Part shown: piece by piece, positions 25,100 to 32,188 of the stretch
How the letters are laid out: the number at the start of each line of letters is the position of its first letter
Numbering within the stretch: position 1 is the stretch's first letter
Origin: Bacillota bacterium
Lineage (GTDB): Bacteria > Bacillota > Dethiobacteria > DTU022
Assembly: GCA_029782095.1 (NCBI GenBank)
Contig: JAKOVL010000177.1
Location: forward strand, 1-46,685
Length of the DNA stretch: 46,685 nucleotides
Direction of reading: 5' to 3'
Made by a program: the position numbers and the translations under genes
The notes under the pieces: generated by a model
What the model was told of the DNA's origin: nothing
Seen by the model: only the letters and a program-made list of their open reading frames with translations
Databases searched by the model: none

Positions 25100-25606
25100 A
25101 TGCGCATCATCGGTATTGACCCGGGGGTGGCTATTACCGGTTACGGCGTGGTGGATGAAGTTAATGGTTCCTTTTTACGGGCGGACTCCGGCTGCATCCG
25201 CACCAGTCAAGATCTTCCCCCGGCTGCCCGCCTGGAACAAATATTCCACCGGATAATGACCTTAATCGGGGATTTTAAGCCGCAGGCCATCGCCCTGGAA
25301 AAATTATTTTTCAATAAAAACACCCGGACCGCGCTGCAGGTGGGAGAAGCCAGGGGTATTGTAATGCTGGCTGCGGCCCTGAGCAAAGTTGAGCTTTTTG
25401 AGTATACTCCGCTGCAGGTAAAACAGGCGGTGGCAGGTTACGGCCGGGCAGAAAAGGGCCAGGTTCAGCGCATGGTTGAGCTGCTGCTGCAGCTGCCGCA
25501 AAAGCCCGCCGCGGACGATGAAGCGGATGCCCTGGCGGTAGCCCTGTGCCACCTGCAGCACCGCCGCTGGAACGATGCAGTCAGGAGGGGAGGCGGGCAG
25601 CCATGA
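25100..25606 (+). CDS. ruvC: Holliday junction endonuclease RuvC
   Basis: This 168-residue RNase H-fold nuclease has its four acidic metal ligands visible: Asp7 (GIDPG), Glu67 (ALEKLFF), Asp140 and Asp143 (DDEADALAVAL). It resolves Holliday junctions by symmetric nicking. The ATG at 25100, 6-8 nt after AGGGGG, gives the family N-terminus MRIIGIDPG. The longer frame from 24908 would cross a terminator and a repeat. It overlaps ruvA by ATGA. Confidence 0.97.
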   Translation: MRIIGIDPGVAITGYGVVDEVNGSFLRADSGCIRTSQDLPPAARLEQIFHRIMTLIGDFKPQAIALEKLFFNKNTRTALQVGEARGIVMLAAALSKVELFEYTPLQVKQAVAGYGRAEKGQVQRMVELLLQLPQKPAADDEADALAVALCHLQHRRWNDAVRRGGGQP

Positions 25607-26214
25607 TCGATTACCTGAGGGGTCGCCTAATCGCGGCGCAGCCGGGCCGGGTCATTCTCGAGGTGGGCGGTGTAGGCCTTAGCATTGAAATACCGGCATC
25701 TTCCTTCGGGGACCTGAAGCAGCAGGCCGGCGGCGAAGCTACCCTCTACACCAGGCTGGTTCTCAGGGATGATGAAATTTGCCTTTACGGTTTTTGCAGC
25801 GAGGCCGAGCGCAACCTGTTTAACCTGGTCATGGGTGTCAGCGGTTTCGGGCCGCGGCTGGCCCTGGCGTTAATTGGCTCTTTCACCGTCTCCCAGTTTT
25901 ATGCCGCCATTATGGAGGAAAATACAGCTTTGCTCTGCCAGGCGCCGGGAGTAGGCCGCAAAGGGGCCCAGCGCCTGGTTCTGGAGTTAAAAGAGAAACT
26001 GCCCAAAGTGATGGAGCAGGATCTGCTGGCGCCTTCCGCCGCTGCAGCCGCCGGAGCGCTTTCCCCCGAAGATGAAGTTGTGGAGGCGCTGTGCGCCCTT
26101 GGCTACGCCCGGGCCGAAGCGATTGCCGCAGTGAAAAGCGTTTCAGGGGCAGGAGAAGAAAGCGGCCGGGAAGAGCTGTTGAAAAGGGCATTAAAGAGCA
26201 TCGGCGGCCGTTAG
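25603..26214 (+). CDS. ruvA: Holliday junction-binding protein RuvA
   Basis: This 203-residue protein starts MIDYLRGRLIAAQPGRVILE (OB domain). It has the two helix-hairpin-helix motifs (VMGVSGFGPRLALALIG and LCQAPGVGRKGAQRLVLELK) and a C-terminal helical domain (about 155-203) that contacts RuvB. The ATG at 25603 overlaps the ruvC stop. A Glu/Ala-rich linker separates the second and third domains, as is normal. Confidence 0.96.
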   Translation: MIDYLRGRLIAAQPGRVILEVGGVGLSIEIPASSFGDLKQQAGGEATLYTRLVLRDDEICLYGFCSEAERNLFNLVMGVSGFGPRLALALIGSFTVSQFYAAIMEENTALLCQAPGVGRKGAQRLVLELKEKLPKVMEQDLLAPSAAAAAGALSPEDEVVEALCALGYARAEAIAAVKSVSGAGEESGREELLKRALKSIGGR

Positions 26215-26241
26215 GGCCTGCCTTAAGAGAGGGGAATAACC

Positions 26242-27267
26242 GTGCAGGACCGGATCATTTCAGCGCACAAGCGGGAAGATGACGATCTACAACTGGAGCA
26301 GGGGCTGCGGCCCCGCTCATTGGAGGAATATACCGGCCAGGAAAAAATAAAAGAGAAGTTAAAAATTTATATTGTCGCCGCCCGCGAGCGCGGCGAACCC
26401 CTGGATCATGTCCTGCTTTACGGGCCGCCCGGCCTGGGGAAGACCACCCTGGCCCACATCATTGCCTATGAACTGGGGGTGAGCATCAGGGTCACTTCCG
26501 GACCGGCCATCGAAAGGCCCGGAGACCTGGCGGCCATTCTGACCAATCTCGGGCGCGGTGACGTTCTTTTCATCGATGAAATTCACCGGCTCAACCGCTC
26601 TGTAGAAGAGATCCTTTACCCGGCCATGGAGGATTTCGCCCTGGACATCATCATCGGGAAAGGGCCCGGGGCCCGCTCTCTGCGTCTGGATCTGCCCCCC
26701 TTTACCCTGATCGGGGCCACGGTACGGGCGGGAGCGTTAACTTCGCCGCTGCGGGACCGCTTTGGCGTGGTGGACCGGCTAGATTTTTATACACCTGAAG
26801 AACTGGCGACAATAATTACCCGTTCCGCCCGCCTGCTCAACGTGGAAATTCGGCCGGAAGGGGCCCTGGCTATTGCCGCTGCCTCCCGGGGCACGCCTCG
26901 CGTGGCCAACAGGCTTTTAAAAAGGGTTCGCGACTATGCACAGGTTAGAGCTGACAATGTTATCACCGGCCCGGTGGCCCAGGAGGCGCTGAGGATGCTC
27001 CAGCTGGACAGCCAGGGGCTGGATGAAATCGATCGCAACCTTTTGCGCGCCCTCATTGATAAATTTGAGGGAGGCCCCGTGGGGCTGGACACCCTTGCCG
27101 CTTCAATCAGTGAGGAGCCGGAAAACCTGGAGGATGTGTACGAGCCGTACCTGATGAAGCTGGGCTATATCAAGCGCACCGCCCGGGGCCGCGTGGCCAC
27201 CCGGGAAGCCTACAACTACCTGGGCTTGACCTACCGGGAGGATCCGCAGCAGCAGAAGCTGTGGTAA
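26242..27267 (+). CDS. ruvB: Holliday junction branch-migration motor RuvB
   Basis: This 341-residue AAA+ ATPase has Walker A GPPGLGKT (61-68), Walker B DEIH (112-115), the arginine-finger region [18 protein letters not shown], and a C-terminal winged helix ([21 protein letters not shown]). It drives branch migration with RuvA. The start is GTG, 6-9 nt after GAGGGG. Completes the ruvCAB operon. A repeat-rich spacer follows immediately. Confidence 0.97.
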   Translation: MQDRIISAHKREDDDLQLEQGLRPRSLEEYTGQEKIKEKLKIYIVAARERGEPLDHVLLYGPPGLGKTTLAHIIAYELGVSIRVTSGPAIERPGDLAAILTNLGRGDVLFIDEIHRLNRSVEEILYPAMEDFALDIIIGKGPGARSLRLDLPPFTLIGATVRAGALTSPLRDRFGVVDRLDFYTPEELATIITRSARLLNVEIRPEGALAIAAASRGTPRVANRLLKRVRDYAQVRADNVITGPVAQEALRMLQLDSQGLDEIDRNLLRALIDKFEGGPVGLDTLAASISEEPENLEDVYEPYLMKLGYIKRTARGRVATREAYNYLGLTYREDPQQQKLW

Positions 27268-27269
27268 AG

Positions 27270-27311
27270 CAGTAGCCAGTAGTCAGTAGTCAGTAGCCGG
27301 TAGTCAGGCGG
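27270..27311. repeat. Degenerate period-7 repeat, block B
   Basis: Starting 2 nt after the ruvB stop, heptamers follow in perfect register: CAGTAGC, CAGTAGT, CAGTAGT, CAGTAGC, CGGTAGT, CAGGCGG. Further weaker heptamers can be read to about 27345. The remainder of 27312-27534 holds the hairpin at 27408 and no gene. Confidence 0.8.
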
Positions 27312-27407
27312 AGTAACAGCAGTAAGTAGATAGAATAGAAGCTTTAGTCATCGATAAGTAGGAAGCAGAATCGGAAGAATAGTCCCCCTTTGCAGGGAAC
27401 AAATACT

Positions 27408-27430
27408 CCCTCCCCCTTGACGGGGGAGGG
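27408..27430. repeat. C-rich palindromic intergenic element 1
   Basis: CCCTCCCCC (27408-27416) and GGGGGAGGG (27422-27430) form a perfect 9-bp stem around TTGAC, followed by TTGGGGTGGGGGTG. Its reverse complement resembles the element at about 43375-43407, including the CCCCACCCYAA lead-in. Confidence 0.7.
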
Positions 27431-27534
27431 TTGGGGTGGGGGTGAAACCTCTAATACCGCAAAGGAGTGGTGGGCCGCGCTTTTTTTGGGATAATATATA
27501 AGGCAAAAGGTTTGCTCAGGGGGATGATTAGGCA

Positions 27535-27759
27535 ATGCCTTCATTTGAATCCATTGGAAAAATAATGTTGATCATGGGCGGGCTCATTGCCGCCGGAGGA
27601 CTGCTGCTTTTACTGGGCGGACGCCTCGGATTGGGACGCCTGCCCGGGGATATTATCGTTCGGCGCGAGAACTTTGTTTTTTATTTTCCCATCGTTACCA
27701 CCCTGGTGCTCAGCATCGTGCTGACACTGTTGGTTAATTTTCTCCGGCGCCTTTTTTAA
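27535..27759 (+). CDS. DUF2905 small membrane protein
   Basis: This 74-residue protein has two hydrophobic segments (about 8-30 and 46-68) linked by GRLGLGRLPGDIIVRRENFVF, the conserved core of DUF2905. Function is unknown. In Firmicutes it is often found beside ruvB, as here. An AGGGGG stands about 15 nt upstream of the ATG. Confidence 0.85.
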   Translation: MPSFESIGKIMLIMGGLIAAGGLLLLLGGRLGLGRLPGDIIVRRENFVFYFPIVTTLVLSIVLTLLVNFLRRLF

Positions 27760-27799
27760 AGGCATACTCTTACCGGTGTTCCGTATACCAGGTGAATTC

Positions 27800-28828
27800 A
27801 TGACAGATATGAAACTGAGCGACTTTGACTACTATTTGCCCCAGGAGTTGATCGCGCAGGAGCCCCTTGCCCGGCGGGACCATTCCCGGATGCTTATCCT
27901 GGATCGTCGCAAAGCAGTGCAAGAGCACAGCTACTTTTACCACCTGCCTGATTATCTGAACCCGGGCGATTTGCTGGTCTTGAACAACACCCGGGTCATT
28001 CCGGCCCGGCTGCTGGGTCAGCGGGCGGAAGGAGGCGAGGCGGAGCTGTTGCTGCTGCACCGCCATGACCGCCATCGCTGGACGGCCATGGTTCGCCCGG
28101 GGAGGAAACTCAAACCCGGTGCGATTGTGTACTTTAAGTACGGGCTTGAGGCTTTAATCGAGGACTATGCCGCGGAAGGCCAGCGCCTGGTTCGCTTCAA
28201 GGGGCCGGAATGCACTGAGCGGTTGCTGCTGCGAGTCGGCCAGGTGCCCCTGCCGCCATATATTACCGCCCCCTTGAAAGACCCGGAGCATTACCAGACC
28301 ATTTATGCCGCTAAAGACGGTTCGGCGGCCGCTCCCACCGCCGGTTTTCATTTTACCCAAGAAGTCTTTGAGCGCTTAAGTAAAAAAGGGATTGAGCGGA
28401 GCTTTATCACCCTGCATATCGGACCGGGTACCTTTCAACCGGTAAAAGTGGAAGATATCCGGCAGCATCGCATGCACCGGGAATTTTTCCGCATTGATGG
28501 GGAGACGGCCCAGCAGATTAATGAAACCAGGCGGCGGGGAGGCCGCGTGGTTGCAGTGGGCACAACCGCCTGCCGGGTCCTGGAGACCGCCGCCTCCCCT
28601 GACGGCGTGGTGCAAGCGCAGGAGGGGTGGACAGAGCTGTTTATCTATCCCGGCTACCGCTTTCGCGTTGTCGATGCCCTGCTTACAAACTTTCACCTGC
28701 CCCGCTCCACCCTGCTAATGCTTGTCAGCGCCCTGGCCGGCCGTGCCCGCGTCCTGGAAGCCTACCGCGAAGCTGTGGAGCAAAGATACCGCTTCTATAG
28801 CTTCGGGGACTGCATGTTGATTTTGTAG
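27800..28828 (+). CDS. queA: S-adenosylmethionine:tRNA ribosyltransferase-isomerase QueA
   Basis: This 342-residue enzyme transfers and isomerises the ribosyl part of SAM onto preQ1-tRNA to make epoxyqueuosine. Recognisable are LSDFDYYLPQELIAQEP at the start, LLVLNNTRVIPARL, GSAAAPTAGFHFT and LHIGPGTFQPVKVEDI, and DALLTNFHLPRSTLLMLVSAL near the end. The ATG at 27800 follows AGGTGA and gives the usual length. tgt lies downstream, split from it by a repeat-filled spacer. Confidence 0.96.
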   Translation: MTDMKLSDFDYYLPQELIAQEPLARRDHSRMLILDRRKAVQEHSYFYHLPDYLNPGDLLVLNNTRVIPARLLGQRAEGGEAELLLLHRHDRHRWTAMVRPGRKLKPGAIVYFKYGLEALIEDYAAEGQRLVRFKGPECTERLLLRVGQVPLPPYITAPLKDPEHYQTIYAAKDGSAAAPTAGFHFTQEVFERLSKKGIERSFITLHIGPGTFQPVKVEDIRQHRMHREFFRIDGETAQQINETRRRGGRVVAVGTTACRVLETAASPDGVVQAQEGWTELFIYPGYRFRVVDALLTNFHLPRSTLLMLVSALAGRARVLEAYREAVEQRYRFYSFGDCMLIL

Positions 28829-28830
28829 GA

Positions 28831-28872
28831 TACTGGAGACAGAAACCAGGAAACAGGATAAGCGGGAAGCAG
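28831..28872. repeat. Degenerate period-7 repeat, block C
   Basis: From 3 nt after the queA stop: TACTGGA, GACAGAA, ACCAGGA, AACAGGA, TAAGCGG, GAAGCAG. The shared element is CAGRA/CAGGA in constant register, the reverse complement of the TYCTG pattern of blocks A, D and E. Confidence 0.7.
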
Positions 28873-28883
28873 GCTTTTCCCCC

Positions 28884-29005
28884 ATCCCCCTCTCCCTAAC
28901 CCTCTCCCGCCGGGGGAGAGGGAACTGCCGTCACCGCACCGGATACCGCGGATACAGGAAAAGGCAAGGTGCGCGAAGCACCCTCCCCCCCTCGTGGGGG
29001 AGGGG
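28884..29005. repeat. Pair of C-rich palindromic intergenic elements 2 and 3
   Basis: Element 2: CCCTCTCCC (28900-28908) with GGGAGAGGG (28914-28922), preceded by CCCCCTCTCCCTAA. Element 3: CCCTCCCCC (28981-28989) with GGGGGAGGG (28996-29004). They are about 75 nt apart in the queA-tgt spacer. Element 2 resembles the reverse complement of the element at 43293-43331. No gene is visible in 28829-29085. Confidence 0.7.
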
Positions 29006-29038
29006 CGGGGAGGTGCGCTCCTCTATACCAAAGAATAA

Positions 29039-29065
29039 TTGACAGCACACTCTGGTTAATATAAG
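29039..29065 (+). promoter_or_regulatory. Possible promoter of tgt
   Basis: TTGACA at 29039-29044 is perfect. TATAAG at 29060-29065 follows after only 15 nt, shorter than ideal. It would restart transcription after the repeat-rich spacer that separates tgt from queA. Confidence 0.45.
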
Positions 29066-29085
29066 CTATAGGACGGGTGGCAGAG

Positions 29086-30213
29086 ATGTCCATTTCATAC
29101 AAACTGATCAAAAGTTGCCCGGAAACGGGAGCACGGCTGGGAGAGCTGCGAACTCCCCACGGGGTGATCGAGACGCCGGCCTTTATGCCTGTGGGGACCC
29201 AGGGCACCGTAAAGGCGATCACAATCCCTGAACTGGAAGAGATGCAGATCGGCATGATCCTGGGCAACAGCTACCACCTCTACTTGCGGCCCGGCGTGGA
29301 AATAATCGCCCGTGCCGGAGGCCTGCACAAGTTTATGAACTGGCGGGGCGGGATTTTAACCGACAGCGGGGGTTTCCAGATTTTCAGCCTTGGCGGCATG
29401 CGCAAACTGGATGATCACGGGGTCACCTTTACCTCGCATATCGACGGTTCCACCCATTACCTGACCCCTGAAAGGATTACCCGGGTGCAGAACATGCTCG
29501 GTTCCGATATAGCCATGGTCCTGGATCACTGCCCGCCGTACCCTTCTTCCTATGAAGAGGTGCGCGGGGCGGTGGAGCGGACCACCCGCTGGGCCTGGCG
29601 CTGCCGGCAGGCCCACCAGCGGCCCGGCCAGGCTCTCTTTGCCATCGTCCAGGGCGGGGTTTATGCCGATTTAAGGCGGGCCTCGGCCGCAGAGCTGGTC
29701 AGGATGGATTTTCCCGGATATGCCGTGGGAGGGTTAAGCGTTGGCGAACCGAAGCCGCTTATGTATGAAACCCTAGATACGGTGGTGCCGCTTCTGCCGC
29801 GGGAAAAACCGCGCTACCTGATGGGGGTCGGCTCTCCCGATGCTCTGCTTGAAGGTGTAAGAAGGGGGATTGATCTGTTTGATTGTGTCCTGCCTACGCG
29901 GATTGCGCGAAACGGGCGGGTGATGACCTCGCAGGGGTACCTGAACATTCGCAACGCGGTTTACGCCGCTGATCTCTCTCCGCTGGACAGGCAGTGCAGC
30001 TGCCCGGTTTGCCAGGGTTATTCCCGGGCTTATATCCGCCACCTGCACAACGCCGGGGAGATGCTGGGGATGCGGCTTACCACATACCACAACCTGTTTT
30101 ACCTGGCCGGGCTGATGCAGGAAATACGCCGGGCCATTGAGCAGGGGCAGTTCGGCCGCTACTATCGCGAAGTCGGGCCAAAATTATCAAAATTATACGG
30201 AGGTGTCGCGTAG
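29086..30213 (+). CDS. tgt: Queuine/preQ1 tRNA-guanine transglycosylase
   Basis: This 375-residue TIM-barrel enzyme exchanges guanine for preQ1 at the wobble base of GUN-anticodon tRNAs. The general base Asp93 lies in LTDSGGFQ and the nucleophile Asp266 in LFDCVLPTR. The zinc ligands are Cys304, Cys306, Cys309 (CSCPVC) and His335. ATG at 29086 is preferred; a GTG three codons upstream is possible. Its stop shares one base with the yajC GTG start. Confidence 0.96.
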   Translation: MSISYKLIKSCPETGARLGELRTPHGVIETPAFMPVGTQGTVKAITIPELEEMQIGMILGNSYHLYLRPGVEIIARAGGLHKFMNWRGGILTDSGGFQIFSLGGMRKLDDHGVTFTSHIDGSTHYLTPERITRVQNMLGSDIAMVLDHCPPYPSSYEEVRGAVERTTRWAWRCRQAHQRPGQALFAIVQGGVYADLRRASAAELVRMDFPGYAVGGLSVGEPKPLMYETLDTVVPLLPREKPRYLMGVGSPDALLEGVRRGIDLFDCVLPTRIARNGRVMTSQGYLNIRNAVYAADLSPLDRQCSCPVCQGYSRAYIRHLHNAGEMLGMRLTTYHNLFYLAGLMQEIRRAIEQGQFGRYYREVGPKLSKLYGGVA

Positions 30214-30497
30214 TGTTTGAAAACTTAGGTCCAGTGGCTCAACTTATTCCGTTAATCCTGATTTTTGTGATTTTCTACTTTATGTTAATTCGCCCCCAGC
30301 AGAAGCAGCAGAAACAGCGCCAGGAGCTATTGAGAAACCTGAAGAAAGGTGACCGCGTTGTCACCATCGGCGGCATTTATGGGGTGATCAAGGAAATTCG
30401 TGACAATGTGCTGACTCTGCGCATCGCCGACAATGTTAACATTAAGTTTGCCCGCGAAGGAATAAGCCAGGTCATCGAAGACGAAGAGGAAGAGTAA
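30213..30497 (+). CDS. yajC: Preprotein translocase accessory subunit YajC
   Basis: This 94-residue protein has one membrane helix (about 8-27, QLIPLILIFVIFYFMLI), then RPQQKQQKQRQELLRNLKKGDRVVTIGGIYG (in parts) and an acidic tail. That is the YajC pattern, an accessory of SecDF-SecYEG. The start is GTG at 30213, overlapping the tgt stop, so the two are translationally coupled. Confidence 0.95.
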   Translation: MFENLGPVAQLIPLILIFVIFYFMLIRPQQKQQKQRQELLRNLKKGDRVVTIGGIYGVIKEIRDNVLTLRIADNVNIKFAREGISQVIEDEEEE

Positions 30498-30539
30498 ATC
30501 AGGCCTGCAGCGCCGGGGACGAGGCATATTTTTGCCCCT

Positions 30540-30578
30540 CTGTTCATAGATTTTGGTAGGGGGTGAATCTATGAACAG
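30540..30578 (+). promoter_or_regulatory. Long hairpin enclosing a ribosome-binding site and start codon
   Basis: CTGTTCATAGATT (30540-30552) is perfectly complementary to AATCTATGAACAG (30566-30578). The 13-nt loop TTGGTAGGGGGTG carries the Shine-Dalgarno, and the right arm contains the ATG at 30571. A 13-bp stem over the start codon could limit translation initiation. The spacer 30498-30539 holds no gene. Confidence 0.65.
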
Positions 30579-30978
30579 CCTATCGGGCCGCAATATTACG
30601 CCCCAGCCCTTTGTGCGGGGCGCCCCGGTTGTGGCGGTGCTCAAAGGTATTGTTCTCGCACTGGCCCTTTCCGTGGCGCTGCTGTTTATCGCTGCCCTGG
30701 TGCTTTATTTTACAGCGGTGCCGGAGAAAATCACACCCTACCTTGTATTTGGGATCAGTATCGCAGCCATTGTGGCCGGCTCTTTCTCCGCCGGCAAAAA
30801 CATCGGTTCGCGCGGATGGCTTTATGGTGGAATTACCGGATTTATTTTCGTCGTGCTGATGCTGGTGGCAGGAATGTTTGTGCTTGATGATTTATCTCCG
30901 GGCTGGAATTTTGCCACCAAGCTATTTCTCGGCTTTATTTTCGGAGCGATAGGCGGAATGTGGGGGGTAAACCGCTAG
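30571..30978 (+). CDS. TIGR04086-family membrane protein (YrzE-like)
   Basis: This 135-residue protein has four hydrophobic segments and glycine-rich turns (SAGKNIGSRGWLYGGITGF and LGFIFGAIGGMWGVNR), the TIGR04086 layout. Function is unknown. Family members are frequently encoded beside yajC and the SCIFF genes, as here. The ATG at 30571 is chosen because GGGGGTGA precedes it; the frame also has an upstream start at 30553 without a Shine-Dalgarno. Confidence 0.8.
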   Translation: MNSLSGRNITPQPFVRGAPVVAVLKGIVLALALSVALLFIAALVLYFTAVPEKITPYLVFGISIAAIVAGSFSAGKNIGSRGWLYGGITGFIFVVLMLVAGMFVLDDLSPGWNFATKLFLGFIFGAIGGMWGVNR

Positions 30979-30996
30979 CCAAAATTTGTCAAACAC

Positions 30997-31038
30997 AATC
31001 ACTCCTTTTCCTCACTATACTGGTGAAGAGGAGTGATT
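30997..31038 (+). promoter_or_regulatory. Hairpin covering the ribosome-binding site of the CDF-like gene
   Basis: AATCACTCCTTTTC (30997-31010) pairs with GAAGAGGAGTGATT (31025-31038), 14 bp with one G-U pair, around a 14-nt loop. The right arm contains the AGGAG Shine-Dalgarno of the gene starting at 31044. TTATTATG follows, so it could instead act as a weak terminator of the upstream gene. Confidence 0.55.
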
Positions 31039-31043
31039 TTATT

Positions 31044-31970
31044 ATGCGAAGCCTGCCTGATACATATCCCCGGTGGAACGGGGCCCGCCCGGTGGTCTGC
31101 GGCCTGGCCATCTTAGCTTTCCTTAAAGGAGCTGCGGTACCGGCAGGCGGCGGCATCTTGCTGGCCCAGGCTATCTATACAGTCACAGAAATACTGAGTC
31201 TTCATGCGGCAGCGGCATCGCTGAAAGCGGCTGCAGGGCAGTCGGCCAGGAGAACAGCGCTCGCTTCTCTGTTTTGGGCTTTTTTTATTTTTTCCTGCGG
31301 CTGTGCTTTGCTCTGGGGCGGACTGTTTTATCCGTCACTGGTTCTGGCCGGCCCTGTCTCCACGGGGCTGCTCATTGCCCTTTTGCTGCTCTTGATGACA
31401 GAAGCAGCGCTCTCCCTTTGGGCTTGCGCCGTTTTAAAACGGCGGCGCGGCCTTGCCGCCTCCGCCGCTGCCCAAAGCTGCTTGAGAGATCTGCTGCTGC
31501 TAATTGCTGCTGCGGCCGCCCTGGGTGCTGCCTTTGCCGGAGCGCCTGCCATCTACACCATCGTCGTGGCTATTACGGCCACGCTGGTCGTGCTGCAGGC
31601 CCTGCAGCTGGCCCGAGACTCCATGAATCGGCTGCTGGAACCGTCTCTGCCGCAAATTATCTTAAATACCATTCGCAAGACAGCTGCAGCGGTGGCCGGA
31701 GTAGAGGCCGTAAGAACAATTAAAGGCAGCTTTGATGGCGGCTTAATTTCCGTTCAGCTGGCCATCATCTTCAGTGCAGGCGGCCCTGACCGCCGTGCCC
31801 CCGCTGCCGTAATCGGGACAGTCCGCGAAACGCTCCGCACAACCTTCCCGGAGCTATCCCGCATTGATATAATGGGGATCGATGGCGTTAAGTTTACAAA
31901 ATATGTCCATCTGGCCCAGTCCAGGGCCCTAAACCCGGCAAAAAACATCAACAAGGCGAGCCAGGTGTGA
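31044..31970 (+). CDS. Cation-diffusion-facilitator-like membrane protein lacking the metal ligands
   Basis: This 308-residue protein has about six hydrophobic segments followed by a cytoplasmic domain. The C-terminal half (ALQLARDSMNRLLEPSLPQI, then a GVEAVRTIKGSFDGGLISVQLAI-type alpha-beta domain) resembles the CDF cytoplasmic domain. The metal-binding Asp/His residues of CDF helices 2 and 5 appear replaced: LLAQAIYTVTEILSL stands where a D..H...D pattern is expected, and AQSCLRDLLLL keeps only the Asp. It may not transport cations. It lies directly ahead of the SCIFF precursor. Confidence 0.6.
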   Translation: MRSLPDTYPRWNGARPVVCGLAILAFLKGAAVPAGGGILLAQAIYTVTEILSLHAAAASLKAAAGQSARRTALASLFWAFFIFSCGCALLWGGLFYPSLVLAGPVSTGLLIALLLLLMTEAALSLWACAVLKRRRGLAASAAAQSCLRDLLLLIAAAAALGAAFAGAPAIYTIVVAITATLVVLQALQLARDSMNRLLEPSLPQIILNTIRKTAAAVAGVEAVRTIKGSFDGGLISVQLAIIFSAGGPDRRAPAAVIGTVRETLRTTFPELSRIDIMGIDGVKFTKYVHLAQSRALNPAKNINKASQV

Positions 31971-31976
31971 TATAAT
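31948..31976 (+). promoter_or_regulatory. Extended -10 promoter of the SCIFF operon
   Basis: TGATATAAT at 31968-31976 is an extended -10 (TG-n-TATAAT). A weak -35-like TCAACA lies at 31948-31953, 17 nt upstream. The -10 begins inside the last codons of the preceding gene, so the SCIFF operon likely has its own promoter, with a leader of about 25 nt. Confidence 0.65.
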
Positions 31977-32006
31977 AGGTTTATGATTAGTGGAGGAGGG
32001 AGAACC

Positions 32007-32156
32007 TTGGAGCACATTCGCATTATTAACCGGGGCACTGTGTTCTGCAGAGAGAAGGAAGGCTGCCGGGAATGTCCCACATCGTGCCAGTCGGCCTGCA
32101 AAACTTCGTGCACGGTGGGCAGCCAGATCTGCCGCCGGGACGGGGAGCATAAGTAG
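32007..32156 (+). CDS. scfA: SCIFF-type ranthipeptide precursor
   Basis: This 49-residue peptide is read from a TTG at 32007, about 6-8 nt after GGAGGAGGG. It starts (M)EHIRIINRGTVFC, like the MKHIK leader of SCIFF peptides, and carries the near-invariant core CQSACKTSCTVGSQIC. Cys residues are at 14, 20, 23, 27, 31, 35 and 42. The last six match the family's six cysteines and Cys14 is extra. SCIFF peptides receive Cys thioether crosslinks from the adjacent radical SAM enzyme; their cellular role is unknown. An in-frame ATG eight codons upstream would translate the Shine-Dalgarno and is rejected. Confidence 0.92.
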   Translation: MEHIRIINRGTVFCREKEGCRECPTSCQSACKTSCTVGSQICRRDGEHK

Positions 32157-32188
32157 CCGCCTCCGCTTAACTACTGGAGTGAGCTTTA

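Noticed and set aside
27270-27311. Possible CRISPR array at the repeated CAGTAGT units
   Set aside because: Units are 7 nt and contiguous with no spacers, unlike CRISPR repeats of about 24-40 nt with unique spacers.
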